A stretch of DNA of 24,414 nt, taken from positions 1 to 24,414 of the forward strand of contig CAZOIK010000338.1 in NCBI GenBank assembly GCA_964579765.1, read 5' to 3'. The first letter of the stretch is position 1. The number at the start of each line of letters is the position of its first letter. Below, piece after piece: positions 21,879-24,414 of the stretch. The DNA comes from DATNBT01 sp964579765 (GTDB taxonomy: Bacteria > Acidobacteriota > Vicinamibacteria > Vicinamibacterales > CAVVIG01). A program made the position numbers and the translations under genes. Below the pieces are notes generated by a model. It saw only the letters and a program-made list of their open reading frames with translations, was not told the origin of the DNA and searched no databases.

Positions 21879-23452
21879 TTCAGCCGCGATCGTTGAAGGC
21901 GCCGTTTAGCTTGGCTCTGTTGAGCCTACTTGTCACGAGTCTCATGGCAGCGGTGACCGAATGGTCTGCGCCGGGCGGGTCGTGGCACTTTGTCGCGCTT
22001 GCGAATTGGATTACCGGGGCTCCACTCAGCTCGGTGCAGCCGATTGCTGTACGGGATATCGGTTATCCGCTCTTCATCGTTCTCCTCGGAAAGCATCCTG
22101 GCGCGGTTCTCGTCGCGCAGTTCGTCATGGCTGCTTTGCTTCCAGTGTTGGTGTACTGGCAGATTGCCAGATTTGACTGCGCTATCGCGTGGGCCGCAGG
22201 TTGTCTTGTCATGCTCAGCCTGGCTCCCTACCAATTCGCCGGATGGCTGCATCACGATCAGTTGTTCATCTTCATGTTTACGCTCAGCTGTGCCTTGACT
22301 CTCTGGGTCTTGGAGCGGCCGAGCTATATGCGCGCTTTGCTGGTCGCGGCTACCTGGCTCATTACCTCCCTTTCCCGTCCGGCGGCGAATCTATCCGGGC
22401 TCCTCTGCCTGGCGCTGCTTGTTCTGCTCGTGCATACACATCGCAGAGCAATCGTAACCGGCGCACTGGTTCTGCTACTCGCACTGATCGGCTATGGCCG
22501 CTGGCGCTCGAGAGCGATCGCAAGAGAGGGCGGAGTCGATTACGCGGGCTCGCAGTTGTTTTTTACCGCTTACGTACTCGGCGGACAAGAGGGCTTGAAT
22601 CTGCACACCGTCGGTGGCCCAGAAATTGAGGAGATTTCAAGCCGCTTGGGTACCGCCGCGCAGCAACTTGTGGCCAGAGAACCTGAACCAGTCAGCTGGC
22701 TCAACGCGTACGGCTTCACCGCGGATACTGAACGGATCGCGTTTCCGCCGGAAGTGTTCCACAAAGGGGCACCGTCGAAGCAGATGGTGGACTTCATGTT
22801 CGCGCACCCCACCGACGACTATTATGAGTTCATCAATTTCGCCGTCAACGACTATGCGCTGCTCGGGCGTGCGGCGATGTTGTCGTTCCGCAGACACCCT
22901 CTCACGTATGTTGCGATCGGTGTGAGCCGTTCCGGAATGCTCGTATGGAAGCCGGGCGTGGTGTCCGGACGCCTTTTGGATCCACGAGCACCACAAGCCG
23001 AGCGCCAGAACTTGTCGTTCTACTTTCTCGATCGAAATACGGCGGACCCGCAGCTGGCGCTCATGCCGGCCAGCTATCGGACGGCCTTTGGGCCAAATCG
23101 GCCGAATGCGCTGAAGGCGTTCGTAAGACGAACTGCGATGCGGTTACAGCTTGCTCGTCTGTGGGCAATCGCGGACGAGTGGACATCAAAGGCCTTACTG
23201 CTGTTGTTTGTGGCCGGCCTGGCCGTCGCGACTCGCAAGGCACAGACGGCGTTAATGAAAACGCTCTTGGTGATTGCGCTCCCGCACTTCACCATTATTG
23301 GCATCACCGGTCTGATCGTTGGTGCTGACTATCGCTACCACTTTATGTCGGTTCCAGAGGCCGTCGTTCTAGGCTCTCTCGGTCTATGGGCCCTGCTAGC
23401 GCCGAGCCTCAACAGTGCGCCTCGCGCTGCGGGCCCAAGCCGCACCTTATGA
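21875..23452 (+). CDS. Multi-spanning membrane protein, possible GT-C glycosyltransferase; lower GC
   Basis: The 525-residue product begins with a transmembrane helix (about 10-28), a loop containing VRDIGYPLFIVLLG, and then some seven hydrophobic stretches to about residue 208, a large polar domain (about 215-425, with DYYEFINFAVNDYALLGRAA and SFRRHP), and C-terminal helices (about 428-510). An acidic first loop followed by GYP-type residues occurs in GT39/GT83-like transferases, but no decisive motif is seen, so the assignment is tentative. Codon usage differs from every neighbour: A- and T-ending codons are common, whereas adjacent genes nearly always end in G or C. That suggests separate acquisition. 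GTG overlaps the previous stop by four bases, so it is nevertheless coupled to the cluster. Architecture recalls the protein at 1532-3031. Confidence 0.78.
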   Translation: MIQPRSLKAPFSLALLSLLVTSLMAAVTEWSAPGGSWHFVALANWITGAPLSSVQPIAVRDIGYPLFIVLLGKHPGAVLVAQFVMAALLPVLVYWQIARFDCAIAWAAGCLVMLSLAPYQFAGWLHHDQLFIFMFTLSCALTLWVLERPSYMRALLVAATWLITSLSRPAANLSGLLCLALLVLLVHTHRRAIVTGALVLLLALIGYGRWRSRAIAREGGVDYAGSQLFFTAYVLGGQEGLNLHTVGGPEIEEISSRLGTAAQQLVAREPEPVSWLNAYGFTADTERIAFPPEVFHKGAPSKQMVDFMFAHPTDDYYEFINFAVNDYALLGRAAMLSFRRHPLTYVAIGVSRSGMLVWKPGVVSGRLLDPRAPQAERQNLSFYFLDRNTADPQLALMPASYRTAFGPNRPNALKAFVRRTAMRLQLARLWAIADEWTSKALLLLFVAGLAVATRKAQTALMKTLLVIALPHFTIIGITGLIVGADYRYHFMSVPEAVVLGSLGLWALLAPSLNSAPRAAGPSRTL

Positions 23453-23459
23453 CGACAGC

Positions 23460-24414
23460 ATGTTGACTTCGCTTGTCGACTTCTATCGTCGTTACGGGAT
23501 TTCTCCAGTACGCCAGGACATCTCGAATCTCGACGCACATTTCACGCGGCGCGCGGGCCTGTACCGGCACCTGGCGCTGCTGCCGTCGTTCTTTCGTGGA
23601 CGCCATGTCCTCGAGATCGGTCCGGGCGGCGGGTTCAACTCGCTCTACACGGCAACGCTGCAGCCCTCGCGCTACGTGCTGCTCGAGCCCAATCCCGCCG
23701 GCGTCGAGGGTATTGCGCGGCTGTTCGATGAGTTCCCGCCGCTCGCCGACCGGATTGAAATCGTCTCGTCGCTGATCGAGGAGTACGACACGGACGAGCG
23801 TTTCGACTTCGTGCTGTGCGAGGGCGTGCTGGGGCTCGCCGGTGTGCCGGATCCGACGGTGCTCCTGCGCGCGGCCGCCAGGTTCGTCGCGCCGGGCGGC
23901 GTGCTGGTGATTACCTGCAACGACGCGATCTCGGATTTTCCAGAAACGCTGCGCCGTCTGCTCGGCCAGCTGTTGATCGCGCCGGACGACCCGCTCGATG
24001 TCCAGGCGGCGACGCTGACCCCGGTGTTCGGACCGCATCTCTCGAGCCTTTCGGGCATGAGCCGGCGGCACGACGACTGGGTGATCGACAACCTGCTCAG
24101 CCCCGCGTCCATCGGCCCGTACCTGTCGATTCCGGAAGCGATCGACGCCATCGCGGGAGATTTCGATCTCTTCTCGACGTCCCCGCACTACGGGACCGAC
24201 TGGCGCTGGTACAAGTCGTTGACGGCGTCGAACCTGCACTACAACGAGCGAGCGGTCCAGCAGTACTGGGAGAACGCGCATTCGCTGTTCGACTACCGGC
24301 GGCTCTTCCCCCCGCGCGAGGCGGCTGCCAACGTCGACCTCTATCGGCAGTGCATTCGCGCGCGCGATCTGGTCCGCGCATACGAAGAGCGGCGCGACGT
24401 CGCCGTCGTGCCGG
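23460..24414 (+). CDS. SAM-dependent methyltransferase, 3' truncated by window end
   Basis: An open frame runs from the ATG at 23460 to the last base with no stop, giving at least 318 residues. The product begins MLTSLVDFYRRYGISPVRQD, with motif I HVLEIGPGGGFNSLYTA (49-65), acidic Glu in VLLEPNPAGVE, FDFVLCEGVLGLAGVPDP and FVAPGGVLVITCNDAISDF. It is therefore a class I methyltransferase with a long C-terminal extension (from about residue 190) rich in Trp and Tyr (YGTDWRWYKSLTASN, QQYWENAHSLFDYRRLF). It begins 7 bases after the membrane-protein gene, where GC returns to the high level of the rest. An ATG at 23449 overlaps the upstream stop but reads into a stop after five codons. The substrate is unknown. 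Confidence 0.85.
   Translation, partial: MLTSLVDFYRRYGISPVRQDISNLDAHFTRRAGLYRHLALLPSFFRGRHVLEIGPGGGFNSLYTATLQPSRYVLLEPNPAGVEGIARLFDEFPPLADRIEIVSSLIEEYDTDERFDFVLCEGVLGLAGVPDPTVLLRAAARFVAPGGVLVITCNDAISDFPETLRRLLGQLLIAPDDPLDVQAATLTPVFGPHLSSLSGMSRRHDDWVIDNLLSPASIGPYLSIPEAIDAIAGDFDLFSTSPHYGTDWRWYKSLTASNLHYNERAVQQYWENAHSLFDYRRLFPPREAAANVDLYRQCIRARDLVRAYEERRDVAVVP

Noticed and set aside
1..24414. Search for CRISPR arrays, tRNA or rRNA genes, transposases and terminal inverted repeats
   Set aside because: No regularly spaced repeats, no RNA gene landmarks and no transposase-like frames were seen; every stretch longer than about 50 bases is coding.

Overview
The window is a dense, one-directional block of a surface-polysaccharide (O-antigen or capsule type) biosynthesis locus from a high-GC bacterium. 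All 25 genes I accept lie on the + strand. Most junctions overlap by a few bases (ATGA or GTGA) or are separated by fewer than 50 bases, so the block looks like one long operon or a few coupled ones. No promoter, terminator, tRNA, rRNA, insertion sequence or CRISPR array can be supported, and no gene-free stretch reaches 300 bases. An ABC-type polysaccharide exporter ATPase points to a Gram-negative envelope. The strong G/C third-position bias and two heptamer repeats at gene junctions would fit an acidobacterial (Vicinamibacteria-like) genome, but that placement is a guess.

Region 1 (1-7467): the end of a GT4 glycosyltransferase; a WbpB/WlbA-like sugar-nucleotide 3-dehydrogenase; a multi-spanning membrane protein; a DPM1/GtrB-like polyprenyl-phosphate glycosyltransferase; a WbpD/WlbB-like N-acetyltransferase; a Wzt-like exporter ATPase with an unusually long C-terminal part; and a methyltransferase. 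WbpB and WbpD belong to the UDP-2,3-diacetamido-2,3-dideoxy-uronic acid pathway. The partner steps (WbpA, WbpE, epimerase) and the Wzm permease are not here and presumably lie upstream.

Region 2 (7481-11385): a glutamine-dependent asparagine-synthase-family amidotransferase, an alpha/alpha-toroid (squalene-cyclase-like) protein of unknown role, and a formyltransferase-fold protein. These look like sugar-decorating functions; amidation of a uronic acid and N-formylation are plausible.

Region 3 (11412-18584): an SDR epimerase/dehydratase, two small paralogous membrane proteins with C-terminal winged-helix-like domains, a HAD phosphatase, an APH-fold kinase, a split transketolase (N and C subunits), a methyltransferase and a zinc alcohol dehydrogenase. 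This looks like a self-contained pathway for an uncommon sugar or polyol, and it is the best candidate here for an undescribed system.

Region 4 (18587-24414): another methyltransferase, a second SDR, a deoxysugar C-methyltransferase-like protein whose SAM motif is degenerate, a WbuC-family cupin, a large membrane protein with clearly lower GC than its neighbours, and a methyltransferase cut by the window end. Two tandem heptamer arrays (7465-7483 and 15065-15099) bridge a stop codon to the next start codon in the same way.
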